From: Brevibacillus brevis
GTDB taxonomy: Bacteria; Bacillota; Bacilli; Brevibacillales; Brevibacillaceae
DNA length: 64,000 nt
NCBI RefSeq assembly: GCF_001039275.2
Contig: NZ_CP030117.1
Location: 1,695,501 to 1,759,500, forward strand
Direction: 5' to 3'
Positions within the stretch are counted from its first letter, which is position 1; each line of letters begins with the position of its first letter. The notes beneath the pieces are model-generated. The model had not been told where the DNA came from, made no database searches, and was given only the letters and a program-made list of their open reading frames with translations. Positions 24,886 to 32,446 of the stretch are shown one piece after another. Both the position numbers and the translations under genes were made by a program.

Positions 24886-25625
24886 AACAGTCACTCACCC
24901 AGCAAATGGACGAAACCACGATCCCCGATGAACTCGACCAGCGCGTCAGGCAGTCCTTTCATCGCTATCACGAAAAAAAGGAGCCTGTAACGATGAGGAA
25001 AAAATTAGTTATGATGGGATTAGTTGCTGCTATTATACTGCCGACTGGAGTATATGCGGCTTTAAATGGAACCTCTTATTTTGCAGACAATCCAAAAGAC
25101 TTGAACAGTTTGGTGGGTGAAGAGGTTAAGCGAGCAGCGGCAAAAGGGTTGTCCATTCCGATCGATCAAAAAATTACCGATCAGGGGATTACGATTCATT
25201 TTACGGAAGTGTATGCGGAAGATAGCAAAGTTCTGCTGCACTATCGCATTGAACAACAAAATGGAGAACTGGTGCCTTTCGAATTCGATACGACAGGTTT
25301 AGATGTGGTAGGCGAAGCAAACGGCAATCCCGTGTACCAGGAAAAAGGCTTGGAAGGTACAAGTGTCCTAAACTTTTTCGGGACCAAAGAGGATAATATG
25401 CCTTTCTACTTAACAGACGAGTCCGGTAAGGAAGTAGAGGTGGGAATAGCCGATCATAACAAGCCAGAGGGCGTACTTGCCTTCTCCACGCTTGAATCCA
25501 AGCTACCACAACCACTCACTTTAAATATCGATGTGAACCGGATCGGCAAAACAAAGGGCAACTGGAAGGGACAATTTATTGTGGACCAGAGCAAAGCCAA
25601 AGAAGCAACAGAGGCTGCGAAGTAG
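24864..25625 (+). CDS. DUF4179-type membrane protein, probable anti-sigma factor
   Basis: A 253-residue protein. The N-terminal 45 residues are polar and cytosolic (IKQSLTQQMDETTIPDELDQRV), followed by one membrane helix (about residues 48-65, KLVMMGLVAAIILPTGVYAA) and an extracytoplasmic domain of about 185 residues resembling DUF4179 proteins found beside ECF sigma factors. GAGGAGG 10 nt before the ATG lies inside the sigma gene. The 22-bp overlap implies coupled translation. I infer sequestration of the sigma factor; no zinc-binding HxxxCxxC is seen, so it is not a classical ZAS-type anti-sigma. Confidence 0.75.
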   Translation: MSIEKIIKQSLTQQMDETTIPDELDQRVRQSFHRYHEKKEPVTMRKKLVMMGLVAAIILPTGVYAALNGTSYFADNPKDLNSLVGEEVKRAAAKGLSIPIDQKITDQGITIHFTEVYAEDSKVLLHYRIEQQNGELVPFEFDTTGLDVVGEANGNPVYQEKGLEGTSVLNFFGTKEDNMPFYLTDESGKEVEVGIADHNKPEGVLAFSTLESKLPQPLTLNIDVNRIGKTKGNWKGQFIVDQSKAKEATEAAK

Positions 25626-25701
25626 GAGAAAAAAATTCGGTCACGTATAATAAGCCTCGTAAATGGCAATAGTAACCGAGGTAAGACAATATTTCAAATG
25701 T

Positions 25702-25718
25702 CATGTAAGGGTTACATG
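25702..25718 (+). promoter_or_regulatory. Small hairpin next to the csp ribosome-binding site
   Basis: CATGTAA (25702-25708) and TTACATG (25712-25718) form a perfect 7-bp stem with a GGG loop, ending 2 nt before the AGGAGG site of the cold-shock gene. A structure in this place could affect translation with temperature; inference only. Confidence 0.5.
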
Positions 25719-25731
25719 CTAGGAGGCAAAA

Positions 25732-25932
25732 ATGGAACGTGGAAGAGTAAAGTGGTTCAACAGTGAAAAAGGTTTCGGTTTTATCGAGCGTGATGGTGGA
25801 GATGACGTATTCGTTCACTTCTCCGCTATTCAGGGCGAAGGGTACAAATCCTTGGACGAAGGGCAAGAGGTTGAGTTTGACGTAGAAAACGGTCAACGCG
25901 GTCCTCAAGCGACGAACGTTCGGAAACTATAA
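25732..25932 (+). CDS. Cold-shock protein (CspB family)
   Basis: A 66-residue CspA/CspB-type protein that binds single-stranded RNA/DNA through a small beta barrel. RNP1 (KGFGFIE) and RNP2 (VFVHFSAI) are intact, and the remaining core [11 protein letters not shown] and [10 protein letters not shown] are standard. AGGAGG 5 nt upstream sets the start. Several paralogues usually exist per genome, so no letter is assigned. It is monocistronic with its own terminator. Confidence 0.96.
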   Translation: MERGRVKWFNSEKGFGFIERDGGDDVFVHFSAIQGEGYKSLDEGQEVEFDVENGQRGPQATNVRKL

Positions 25933-25945
25933 AAGCTGAAACGAC

Positions 25946-25977
25946 AAGCAGACTCAGATGATGGGTCTGCTTTTTTA
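25946..25977 (+). terminator. Intrinsic terminator of the csp gene
   Basis: Eight-bp stem AAGCAGAC (25946-25953) / GTCTGCTT (25965-25972) with a T-run. Confidence 0.88.
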
Positions 25978-25989
25978 TTTGGTTAAGGG

Positions 25990-26078
25990 GAGTAGCGGCA
26001 GTGGGGGAAAGAAGTGAATTTCCAGTCTACGCTTCGGCCTACGCCCAGCCCAAAGGGGGATTGACTGTCCGCTTCGGA
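25990..26078 (+). repeat. Degenerate half-copy of a palindromic intergenic repeat
   Basis: This segment aligns by eye to the left half of the repeat at 63465-63542. Shared landmarks in the same order are GTAG/GTGG...AGTGG, GAAG..ATTTCCAG, a CT-rich part, GGGGG(A)TTGA and GACTGTCCGCT.CG / TGACTGTCCGCTTCGG. The right half with the complementary TIR is missing. It fills the gap between csp and the D-aminopeptidase gene. Confidence 0.6.
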
Positions 26079-26120
26079 ATGAATGACGGGAGCGCTTGAA
26101 AAATCTCCCGCCAAAATGGA

Positions 26121-26167
26121 GAACGGAAGAACTGATCTCAGCCCTTCCGTTCCTCCCTTTTCTTTTT
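26121..26167. terminator. Hairpin terminator downstream of the D-aminopeptidase gene
   Basis: Perfect stem GAACGGAAG (26121-26129) / CTTCCGTTC (26144-26152). It lies just after the reverse-strand stop codon; the forward strand also has a pyrimidine-rich T tail to 26167, so it may act both ways. Confidence 0.6.
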
Positions 26168-26999
26168 AAAAAAATTCAGCACCCGACGCCAGGTTCAGCA
26201 TGGCGCGCATCGTTTTGTACATATCTTGGGGGTTGGCTGCGTTGTAATAAACCATGTTTGTTGCTGGTTCATAGCGCGTTCCCGGGACAATTGCGGCCAT
26301 CTCTGCTTGTCCTGCATGGGAGAATTCCATCGCCAGCTCTACAGGTACAGCTGTACGGAATGGCTGGATGTTGTTCCGGTTACGCAAGGCATTGGCCGTC
26401 TTGCGCTTCAGTTCAGCGGTCGCTTCTTCACGCGAGAGACAGATAGCAGCCGTGCGGGATACAGCTTCCTTCACGATCGCTGTTTGAATCCCTGGGATCA
26501 GTTCCTGTGCCTCGACGGCGATGAGATTATCACCAGACACCATGACAACAGGAACGTTGTGCATGCCCGCAATCGCTGCGTTAAAGCCGAACTCACCCAC
26601 GACTTGTCCGTTAATATACATATTGTGAACCACACCGGACATCGTATGACTGAGCACGCCAGGAATCCCTTGACGGGTATGATAGCCGATAAACATCGCA
26701 GCATCAAAGCTCTCATCGAGTCCCTGCATCATGGATGAATCGCGTGGAGAACCTGCCAACAGTCTCGCTTTAGGATGGAGCTTTTCCCAGAGAATGTTGT
26801 TCATCGTGTTGTGACTGTCTGCTACAACAATCTCCGTTACGCCAGACTCAAGTGCAGCTTCAATAACTGCATTGGCATCGTCCGTCATAAACTGGCGACC
26901 ACGCTGATAGTTAACCCCCGAATCCGGGTTAATATAGCTCGTATCTACAATGCCTGAAATACCTTCCATGTCTACCGAAAGAAATAGTTTCATCTTCAT
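26166..26999 (-). CDS. M55-family D-aminopeptidase (DppA-like)
   Basis: A 277-residue zinc aminopeptidase like B. subtilis DppA, which releases D-amino acids from peptides such as cell-wall fragments. SVDMEGISGI at the N-terminus carries zinc ligands; VVADSHNTMNN, FIGYHTRQG and LSHTMSG contain the other conserved acidic/histidine residues. The end of the protein fits DppA length (274). Start choice: ATG 26999 has AAAGGG 5 nt upstream; ATG 26993 is possible. It stands between csp and glycosyltransferase genes and without a dipeptide transporter, so it may work in wall-peptide recycling (inference). Confidence 0.92.
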   Translation of the reverse strand: MKMKLFLSVDMEGISGIVDTSYINPDSGVNYQRGRQFMTDDANAVIEAALESGVTEIVVADSHNTMNNILWEKLHPKARLLAGSPRDSSMMQGLDESFDAAMFIGYHTRQGIPGVLSHTMSGVVHNMYINGQVVGEFGFNAAIAGMHNVPVVMVSGDNLIAVEAQELIPGIQTAIVKEAVSRTAAICLSREEATAELKRKTANALRNRNNIQPFRTAVPVELAMEFSHAGQAEMAAIVPGTRYEPATNMVYYNAANPQDMYKTMRAMLNLASGAEFF

Positions 27000-27111
27000 T
27001 TTCACCCTTTCTGTCTGGAGCAGCTTGCTATACAAAATAGTTCCAATTCATATGTAACCAGATTGATCATGAGTAGGCAACCATAAAAACAGATTCTTCA
27101 AACAAATCATA

Positions 27112-27155
27112 TGAAAAAAGCACGATGCTCGCTGTTCGCGTTTCACCGTGCTTTT
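27112..27155 (-). terminator. Intrinsic terminator of the reverse glycosyltransferase gene
   Basis: Nine-bp stem between 27147-27155 and 27116-27124 (AAAAGCACG/CGTGCTTTT) and, on the reverse strand, a six-base T-run. Confidence 0.85.
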
Positions 27156-27157
27156 CG

Positions 27158-28291
27158 TCATTTCAGTAACGTACGATAAAGAGCAACAATTTGTTCGGTC
27201 ATGAGTTGAATGGTAAAAGTGGACTCTACTTTTTTCAGCGCGTTTTGCACCATGGTCTCACGCAACTGTGGTGAAGTCCAAAGCTGTTCCATTGCTTGCG
27301 CTAACAAAGCCGGATTTCCCGGTTCGACGATCAGCCCCGTTTCGCTATCGAAAACAAACTCTTTCACACCGCCAACGTTGCTGGCTACGACAGGAACCTC
27401 CGAAGCCATTGCCTCGATAATCGTATAACCTAGCCCTTCGTACAAAGAAGAGTGGACAAAGCCATCTAACGCATGCAAGCACGCAGGAATATCTTGCCGA
27501 AATCCAGCAAAGCGCACACGCGATTCCAGCCCCAATTCTTTTACCTTGGCTTCGAGAGCAGCACGTTCAGAGCCGTCTCCGATCAACACGAGATAAGGGG
27601 TCTCTTTCTTGTCCGTCACAAGCGTATGAAAAGCATCGAGCAGAATCGGTAGGCCTTTCACGGGAACAAAGCGAGCTACTGTTCCGAACAAAAAGGCTTC
27701 CTCGGGTATGTTCCATTCCGCACGCAGTCGATTGCGGTCATTCTCCCGTAAATGGTTTTGCCGATAAGGCTTCATATCCATTCCGTTATAAATCACGCTA
27801 ATGTCAGACGAGCGAATACCCTGCCCCCGCAAAATATCGGCAATCGCACCACTGATCGCGATATAATGACGGTTCCAATGTCTCGTGCTCATTTCCATTA
27901 TGCTGACAATGGCATAGGCCAAGGAGCTTGTATAATCATAACGGAGTGAGCTGTGAACAGTGGTCAGTAAAGGCACCTTCATACCGAGAGCTGCCAATCG
28001 GGAAAAGAAATTGGCTTTAATCCCATGCGTATGGATAATCGCTGGCTGGAATGTAGAAAAGGCATTCCGCAGAGCCTGTAGCAATCGTAAGTCAAAACGT
28101 CCGAACTGATTCAGTGTAATGACTTGGACCCCTGCTTCCCGCAATTTACTCGCGAAAAGAGAATCATAGAAGCATACGACTGCGACATCTACTTCGTCGA
28201 CTGGAAAAGTAGTGACCAAATTGAGAATATGTTGTTCAGCACCGCCAAATTCCCCCCCGCCAATCACGTGGAGGACTCGTAATTTGCTCAT
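27158..28291 (-). CDS. Family 4 glycosyltransferase
   Basis: A 377-residue GT-B fold retaining glycosyltransferase. The N-terminal GGGEFGGAEQHILNLV loop binds acceptor/phosphate; the C-terminal domain (GT4) has GTVARFVPVKGLPILLDAF and the donor-binding EX7E motif in SLYEGLGYTIIEAMASEVPVVASN (residues about 295-320). It acts at the cytoplasmic membrane face, adding sugars to a lipid-linked glycan. GGGTGA lies 8 nt before the ATG. It is divergent from the glycosyltransferase at 28502. The exact sugar is unknown. Confidence 0.92.
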   Translation of the reverse strand: MSKLRVLHVIGGGEFGGAEQHILNLVTTFPVDEVDVAVVCFYDSLFASKLREAGVQVITLNQFGRFDLRLLQALRNAFSTFQPAIIHTHGIKANFFSRLAALGMKVPLLTTVHSSLRYDYTSSLAYAIVSIMEMSTRHWNRHYIAISGAIADILRGQGIRSSDISVIYNGMDMKPYRQNHLRENDRNRLRAEWNIPEEAFLFGTVARFVPVKGLPILLDAFHTLVTDKKETPYLVLIGDGSERAALEAKVKELGLESRVRFAGFRQDIPACLHALDGFVHSSLYEGLGYTIIEAMASEVPVVASNVGGVKEFVFDSETGLIVEPGNPALLAQAMEQLWTSPQLRETMVQNALKKVESTFTIQLMTEQIVALYRTLLK

Positions 28292-28375
28292 CTGAATTCA
28301 CCCGAATCGTAATTAAAAAACCCCTACTGAGGTATGTACATGGAGGCACGACCGAATAGAGGCGGTGTACCGAAA

Positions 28376-28391
28376 AAATGAACGATCATTT
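28376..28391. promoter_or_regulatory. Weak FadR-box-like inverted repeat between divergent glycosyltransferase genes
   Basis: AAATGA-ACGA-TCATTT: six-base arms with four-base spacing, the same geometry as the FadR site at 46305-46322 but only partly the same arms. Could be chance. Confidence 0.2.
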
Positions 28392-28501
28392 ATAAACAAA
28401 GCCATTTTCACTATAGCAGATGCCTGCTAGATTCGCAATAAGACAGCACTTATGGTATCGTTGATGATGGAAAATTGAAATGGAGAAGGACGGTTACGTA
28501 A

Positions 28502-29851
28502 ATGAATACGCACAACGTATTGATCATATGCTACATATTTCCTCCTATTGGTGGAGGGGGCGTGCCTAGACCGTTGAAAATGGCCAAATATTTGGGGGAG
28601 TTTGGCTGGAATGTCCATGTGCTGACAGTAGATCCTGCTTATCATGCAACACTCGATCCATCCCTTTTGGCACAGTTGCCGAGTGATGTCGCCATTCACC
28701 GTGCAAAGGAGTGGCAGCTGCTGCCGAATCGAGGGGGACAAGCTGCATCAGCAAGTGCCAATACAACGTCCACACCATCACAACCGTCGTTTAAGGCGAA
28801 GGTAAAAAAACAGGTCGTCAATGTGCTGAAAAAAGTAAAGCCATACTTGTTGATTCCAGACGACCAAATCCTGTGGATGCCGAATGCGCTCAAGCTGGGA
28901 CGGGAAATTATGCGCCGTGAAAAGATCGACGTGATTTTTTCTACATCGGGACCAGTAACGAACCATTTGATTGCGAAAAAGCTTTCCCATGAGTTTGGTT
29001 GCAAATGGGTAGCGGATTTCCGTGATCCATGGACGCAAAATATGCACACCTCTGGCATCGAATGGCGAGAGCGCATGGAAGAGCGAATGGAGGAGGCAGT
29101 GATGTCCCAAGCGGATGCGATCACGACCGTTACCGCAACCTTCGCCTATAATTTTCGCGAGAAGCACCAGGATCGCATCAAGCGGATGGAGCTGATCTAC
29201 AATGGGTTTGATCAGGCAGATTTTCAAGGGTTGGCTCCCAGCCATGCTGCTTCGGACAAATTTCATGCGGTGTACGCAGGTATTTTGTATCAAAAGCGCA
29301 ACCCGCGCTTACTCCTGCAAGCCATCCGGGAACTCATCGATGAAAAAGCGGTGGACCGAAATGATCTCTTGCTCAGCTTTGCCGGGGTGTTCGATTATCC
29401 GGGGTATTCCGAAAATCGCGACTGTGTAGAAGCATTGGGGCTGGGTGACATCGTTCGCGTGTTGGGGAACCTGCCGCATAAAGAAGCACTCGGATTGATG
29501 AAAGGTGCGAATGCCCTGTTGCTGATCGGGGATGTGTCCGCTGACGCCGGAGCGTATATTCCGGGCAAGCTCTACGAATACATGGGGATTGGCAACCCGA
29601 TTCTTGCTCTGAACAAAAGAGGCGAAGCGACAGAGATTATTGAAGATTTCCGTCTCGGGCAAGTAGCCGATCCAGAGCAAAAAGACGAAATCAAGCAAGC
29701 GTACCTGAAGCTGTATCAGGAGTGGAAAGCCCAAGGACAAACGGGTAGCGAAGAACGCGGAGCGGATTTTGCAGAGCGTGTGAAACCGTACGAGCGCCGT
29801 GAACAGGCGAAGCAATTGGCGCAATTGATGGAGGAACTGGTAAAGAAATAA
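28502..29851 (+). CDS. GT4-like glycosyltransferase of the long-N-domain type
   Basis: A 449-residue GT-B protein. CYIFPPIGGGGVPRPLKMAKYL at residues 10-31 is the acceptor-side glycine loop of this subgroup, WVADFRDPWTQN (about 175-187) is a conserved donor-side motif, and AGAYIPGKLYEYMGIGNPILAL (about 345-366) includes the KxxEY variant of the EX7E region. Similar proteins occur in capsule and wall-polymer loci. GGAGAAGG lies 12 nt upstream. A low-complexity SASANTTSTPSQP linker separates the early strands from the rest. Acceptor and donor are unknown. Confidence 0.87.
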   Translation: MNTHNVLIICYIFPPIGGGGVPRPLKMAKYLGEFGWNVHVLTVDPAYHATLDPSLLAQLPSDVAIHRAKEWQLLPNRGGQAASASANTTSTPSQPSFKAKVKKQVVNVLKKVKPYLLIPDDQILWMPNALKLGREIMRREKIDVIFSTSGPVTNHLIAKKLSHEFGCKWVADFRDPWTQNMHTSGIEWRERMEERMEEAVMSQADAITTVTATFAYNFREKHQDRIKRMELIYNGFDQADFQGLAPSHAASDKFHAVYAGILYQKRNPRLLLQAIRELIDEKAVDRNDLLLSFAGVFDYPGYSENRDCVEALGLGDIVRVLGNLPHKEALGLMKGANALLLIGDVSADAGAYIPGKLYEYMGIGNPILALNKRGEATEIIEDFRLGQVADPEQKDEIKQAYLKLYQEWKAQGQTGSEERGADFAERVKPYERREQAKQLAQLMEELVKK

Positions 29852-29860
29852 GACAGCATA

Positions 29861-29895
29861 GCCCCGGAGCCATTGTAGGCTGCGGGGTTTTCTTC
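29861..29895 (+). terminator. Terminator after the forward glycosyltransferase
   Basis: CCCCGGAGCC (29862-29871) / GGCTGCGGGG (29878-29887) with one mismatch, then a TTTTCTTC tail. Confidence 0.7.
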
Positions 29896-29920
29896 GTGAC
29901 AGACATACTTCTTCTGCTTC

Positions 29921-29955
29921 AAAACAAAAGGACCCGACGAGAATCGCCAGGTCCT
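29921..29955 (-). terminator. Terminator of the reverse wzy-like operon
   Basis: Reverse strand: AGGACC / GGTCCT stem (29929-29955) followed by TTTGTTTTG. Confidence 0.55.
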
Positions 29956-29970
29956 GATTCGTACTCAATC

Positions 29971-30005
29971 AGTCTGCTGCCACGCAAAGGTAGCAGACTT
30001 TTTTA
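29971..30005 (+). terminator. Second forward terminator-like hairpin
   Basis: AGTCTGCT.CC (29971-29982) / GG.AGCAGACT (29989-29999) and a six-T run that extends over the stop codon of the convergent lipoprotein gene. Confidence 0.65.
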
Positions 30006-30821
30006 GTACAGCAAATATTTTTCTACTTCTTCCGGTTCTTTGATGTGAATGCCACCCGTATCGTTGTATTTAAACAGGTTGAACATCACTTGCTGGTCCA
30101 TCGTTCCTGCTTCAGGCAGTGGGAGAATGATCCACGTCTCGTACTGGTGGATCAGACGGTCTTCCTTGCCGAACCAAAACGTTGTCTTGATCGTGGATTC
30201 CTTCAAGATGTAATCCAGATCAGGGCGTTCTCCCAATTGCTTTTTCAATGGTTCAAACAGTGGGCTTTGGCTATTTTTCAGCCATTCTGCTCCTGTCATT
30301 TTCAATTGGAACGGAACGCTAACGACGCCAATTACTTTTTCCTCAGGCAATTGGACGGCCTGGTCCATGAAAGGCAGCCAGTCCTCGAAGCCTTTCAATA
30401 CGTCGAAAGCAAGCGGCTCATCCGGAGCGGTCACAAACTGCTCGTTAGCCTTGATGTAGCGCTTGTCATGAATCCGATAGTACGAATACGGCTGGGCAGC
30501 GATGCGGGCATCCACATTGTAGCCTTTCCCGTTGATGACAGCTCCATTGAACATACTCGTTGTGGAGCGCGAGAGGATCGTATTTTTTACATGGCCTTTG
30601 TACCAGTAGGTCTGTGCCTCTTTATCCGTCTTGCCTTTTTCCAGAGCCGTTTTCAGCCACTCCGCACCTGACTCGGTTTGGACGGTGGTCGTTTGATCCG
30701 GCTTCTGATCAAAATTGGTGGTGGCAAAAGCCTTCGTACCTGATTCATAGGTGCAGCCACCGAGCAGGGAGGCTGTGCAGATGGCAGCGAGCAGTGCCCA
30801 TGCTTTCGTAGCTTTACGCAT
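30003..30821 (-). CDS. Lipoprotein of unknown function, last gene of the wzy-like operon
   Basis: A 272-residue secreted lipoprotein: signal helix WALLAAICTASLLGGC with lipobox LGGC (Cys23), a polar linker, then a beta-rich domain of about 220 residues (WYKGHVKNTILSRSTTSMFNG, MTGAEWLK, YETWIILPLPEAG). The strand pattern recalls LolA/LppX-like lipid-binding lipoproteins, but this is a guess from layout. AAGGAGG lies 9 nt upstream; the start overlaps the FG-GAP gene by 8 bp, so expression is coupled. Probable place: outer face of the cytoplasmic membrane. No family confidently recognised. Confidence 0.8.
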   Translation of the reverse strand: MRKATKAWALLAAICTASLLGGCTYESGTKAFATTNFDQKPDQTTTVQTESGAEWLKTALEKGKTDKEAQTYWYKGHVKNTILSRSTTSMFNGAVINGKGYNVDARIAAQPYSYYRIHDKRYIKANEQFVTAPDEPLAFDVLKGFEDWLPFMDQAVQLPEEKVIGVVSVPFQLKMTGAEWLKNSQSPLFEPLKKQLGERPDLDYILKESTIKTTFWFGKEDRLIHQYETWIILPLPEAGTMDQQVMFNLFKYNDTGGIHIKEPEEVEKYLLY

Positions 30822-32442
30822 GGCGGAACCTCCTTACGACTCCGTATCCCAAGAGTCCCACAAAGAGTGCGATTGTGAGTCCGAATACCGGAATGTTGTG
30901 CTGCTTGAACACGAGAATGCGATGTGTATTGTACATGTTCGCAACGATTTCGTTTTTCTTGTCGCCGTCGATGTCGCCGATTTGGACATTGATCAACGGC
31001 AAGTAAATGCGCCAGTTTTGTTTCAGACCCTCTGGTGTGTAGTCATAGCCAGCCAAATAGCGAGTCTCTGTGGTGCTCACCCAGCTTTTCGCTTTGGCTA
31101 TGATCTCAGGCTTTTCGTTGTTGCCGATGGTAGCGAAGTTAGAGAAGCGGAAGCTCTTGTCGCGATCTCCGCTTGCCCACAAAATCTCCCACGTGCCGTC
31201 TGGCTTCGGCTTCAAGATGTACGAAGGCTTTCCTGCAACGAGTAGTTCATCGACCTTGTCGTTGTCGATATCGGCAGGAATGAACTCGCCTGTGGCCAAT
31301 TCAGCCTGTTTGCGTGTCAGTGTGTACGATTCTGTCAGTGTACCATCTGGCTCGACAGACAGAACACTCAGGTGCTCACCCATGACAACGAGTCCCTCGC
31401 GGCCATCTGGCAGCATCATGGTGGTCATCAGCTTGGTTGCTTTTGTCGTACCACCAAAAGGCTTGCCATCGTAGTTTCCTGTCAGCATACCATCCTTGAT
31501 ATGCAGATCCGTGTATTTCGAGCCGAGTGTTTGACGCAGGTCCATACTGCCTTCGTTTTCCGCCAGCAGGTTTGCGATGTTTTCCATATCAAGCATAAAC
31601 GCACGATATGGTGCCGTTCCGATTTGCAGCATGCCTTCCGCATATGGTTGGCGTTGTACATTCGGTACCAATTGACCGTCTTTCATCGTGTAATACGGGA
31701 AGCCCGGGTAATCGGTCGGCAATTTTTCCTTGATGATCTCCATGGTATCAGCAGGAATCTGATCATTCGGCATCCGCACCATTTGGCCGTCTTTCCAGGT
31801 CAGGACGTAAACAGAAACAGGTTCCGCCTGCAAATGGCGCAGCTTCTCCGCCATTGCTTTTTTCTCTTCCTCCGTCTCAGGCTTTTCAATTTCTTCAGGC
31901 AGTGGGAGCTCCTCGGCATTGCCGTACGTGATAATCTCCATCTTGCCATCGCCATTGACGTCGTGCAGTGTGATCGGGAAGTAATCCACCCAATCACCGT
32001 TGTACAAACGGTCAGATTCGTATTTCACAGTAAAGTGACTGAGTGCAGTCAATGTATCCCGGTTGAACGTGACATTCGCCAAGAGAGCGATCAGAACCAA
32101 CGAACCGACTGCACGCCAGTTGAGGCGCCCGTACCATTTCACGAGAAGGGCAATCACGATGACTGCGATTGCACCACCGATCAACAGAGCGGCGGTCGCT
32201 TTCACATCGACACGTGTCAGTGCGCGATCCAGGAGCAAGAAGCCGATGGAAAACACCAACACCTGACGACGTTCAGAAGGATGCACCACAAAGTAGCAAA
32301 ACGCCAGCAGTGGTAAGAATATGAGCAAGGCGATCCAGGTTAAATCAAGGAACGCAGGCTTGACGAGCAAATGGTAAATGAGAAACAGGGCAATAGCGTA
32401 CAGAGCCCAGCTTATCGTTTGGAGAATAGGATTGCGGCGCAT
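30814..32442 (-). CDS. Multi-pass membrane protein with extracellular FG-GAP/VCBS-like repeats
   Basis: A 542-residue protein. The first about 125 residues contain five hydrophobic helices. A large extracytoplasmic part follows with at least three calcium-loop-like motifs typical of FG-GAP/integrin-type propeller blades: DVNGDGKMEI, DIDNDKVDEL and DIDGDKKNEI. A final helix (IPVFGLTIALFVGLLGYGVV) and a basic tail end the protein. AAAGGTGG 7 nt upstream sets the ATG, just after the stop of the O-antigen-ligase-like gene. Operon position suggests a role in polymer assembly or surface retention. The combination of helices and propeller motifs is uncommon and I know no function. Confidence 0.8.
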   Translation of the reverse strand: MRRNPILQTISWALYAIALFLIYHLLVKPAFLDLTWIALLIFLPLLAFCYFVVHPSERRQVLVFSIGFLLLDRALTRVDVKATAALLIGGAIAVIVIALLVKWYGRLNWRAVGSLVLIALLANVTFNRDTLTALSHFTVKYESDRLYNGDWVDYFPITLHDVNGDGKMEIITYGNAEELPLPEEIEKPETEEEKKAMAEKLRHLQAEPVSVYVLTWKDGQMVRMPNDQIPADTMEIIKEKLPTDYPGFPYYTMKDGQLVPNVQRQPYAEGMLQIGTAPYRAFMLDMENIANLLAENEGSMDLRQTLGSKYTDLHIKDGMLTGNYDGKPFGGTTKATKLMTTMMLPDGREGLVVMGEHLSVLSVEPDGTLTESYTLTRKQAELATGEFIPADIDNDKVDELLVAGKPSYILKPKPDGTWEILWASGDRDKSFRFSNFATIGNNEKPEIIAKAKSWVSTTETRYLAGYDYTPEGLKQNWRIYLPLINVQIGDIDGDKKNEIVANMYNTHRILVFKQHNIPVFGLTIALFVGLLGYGVVRRFRHA

Positions 32443-32446
32443 GCGT

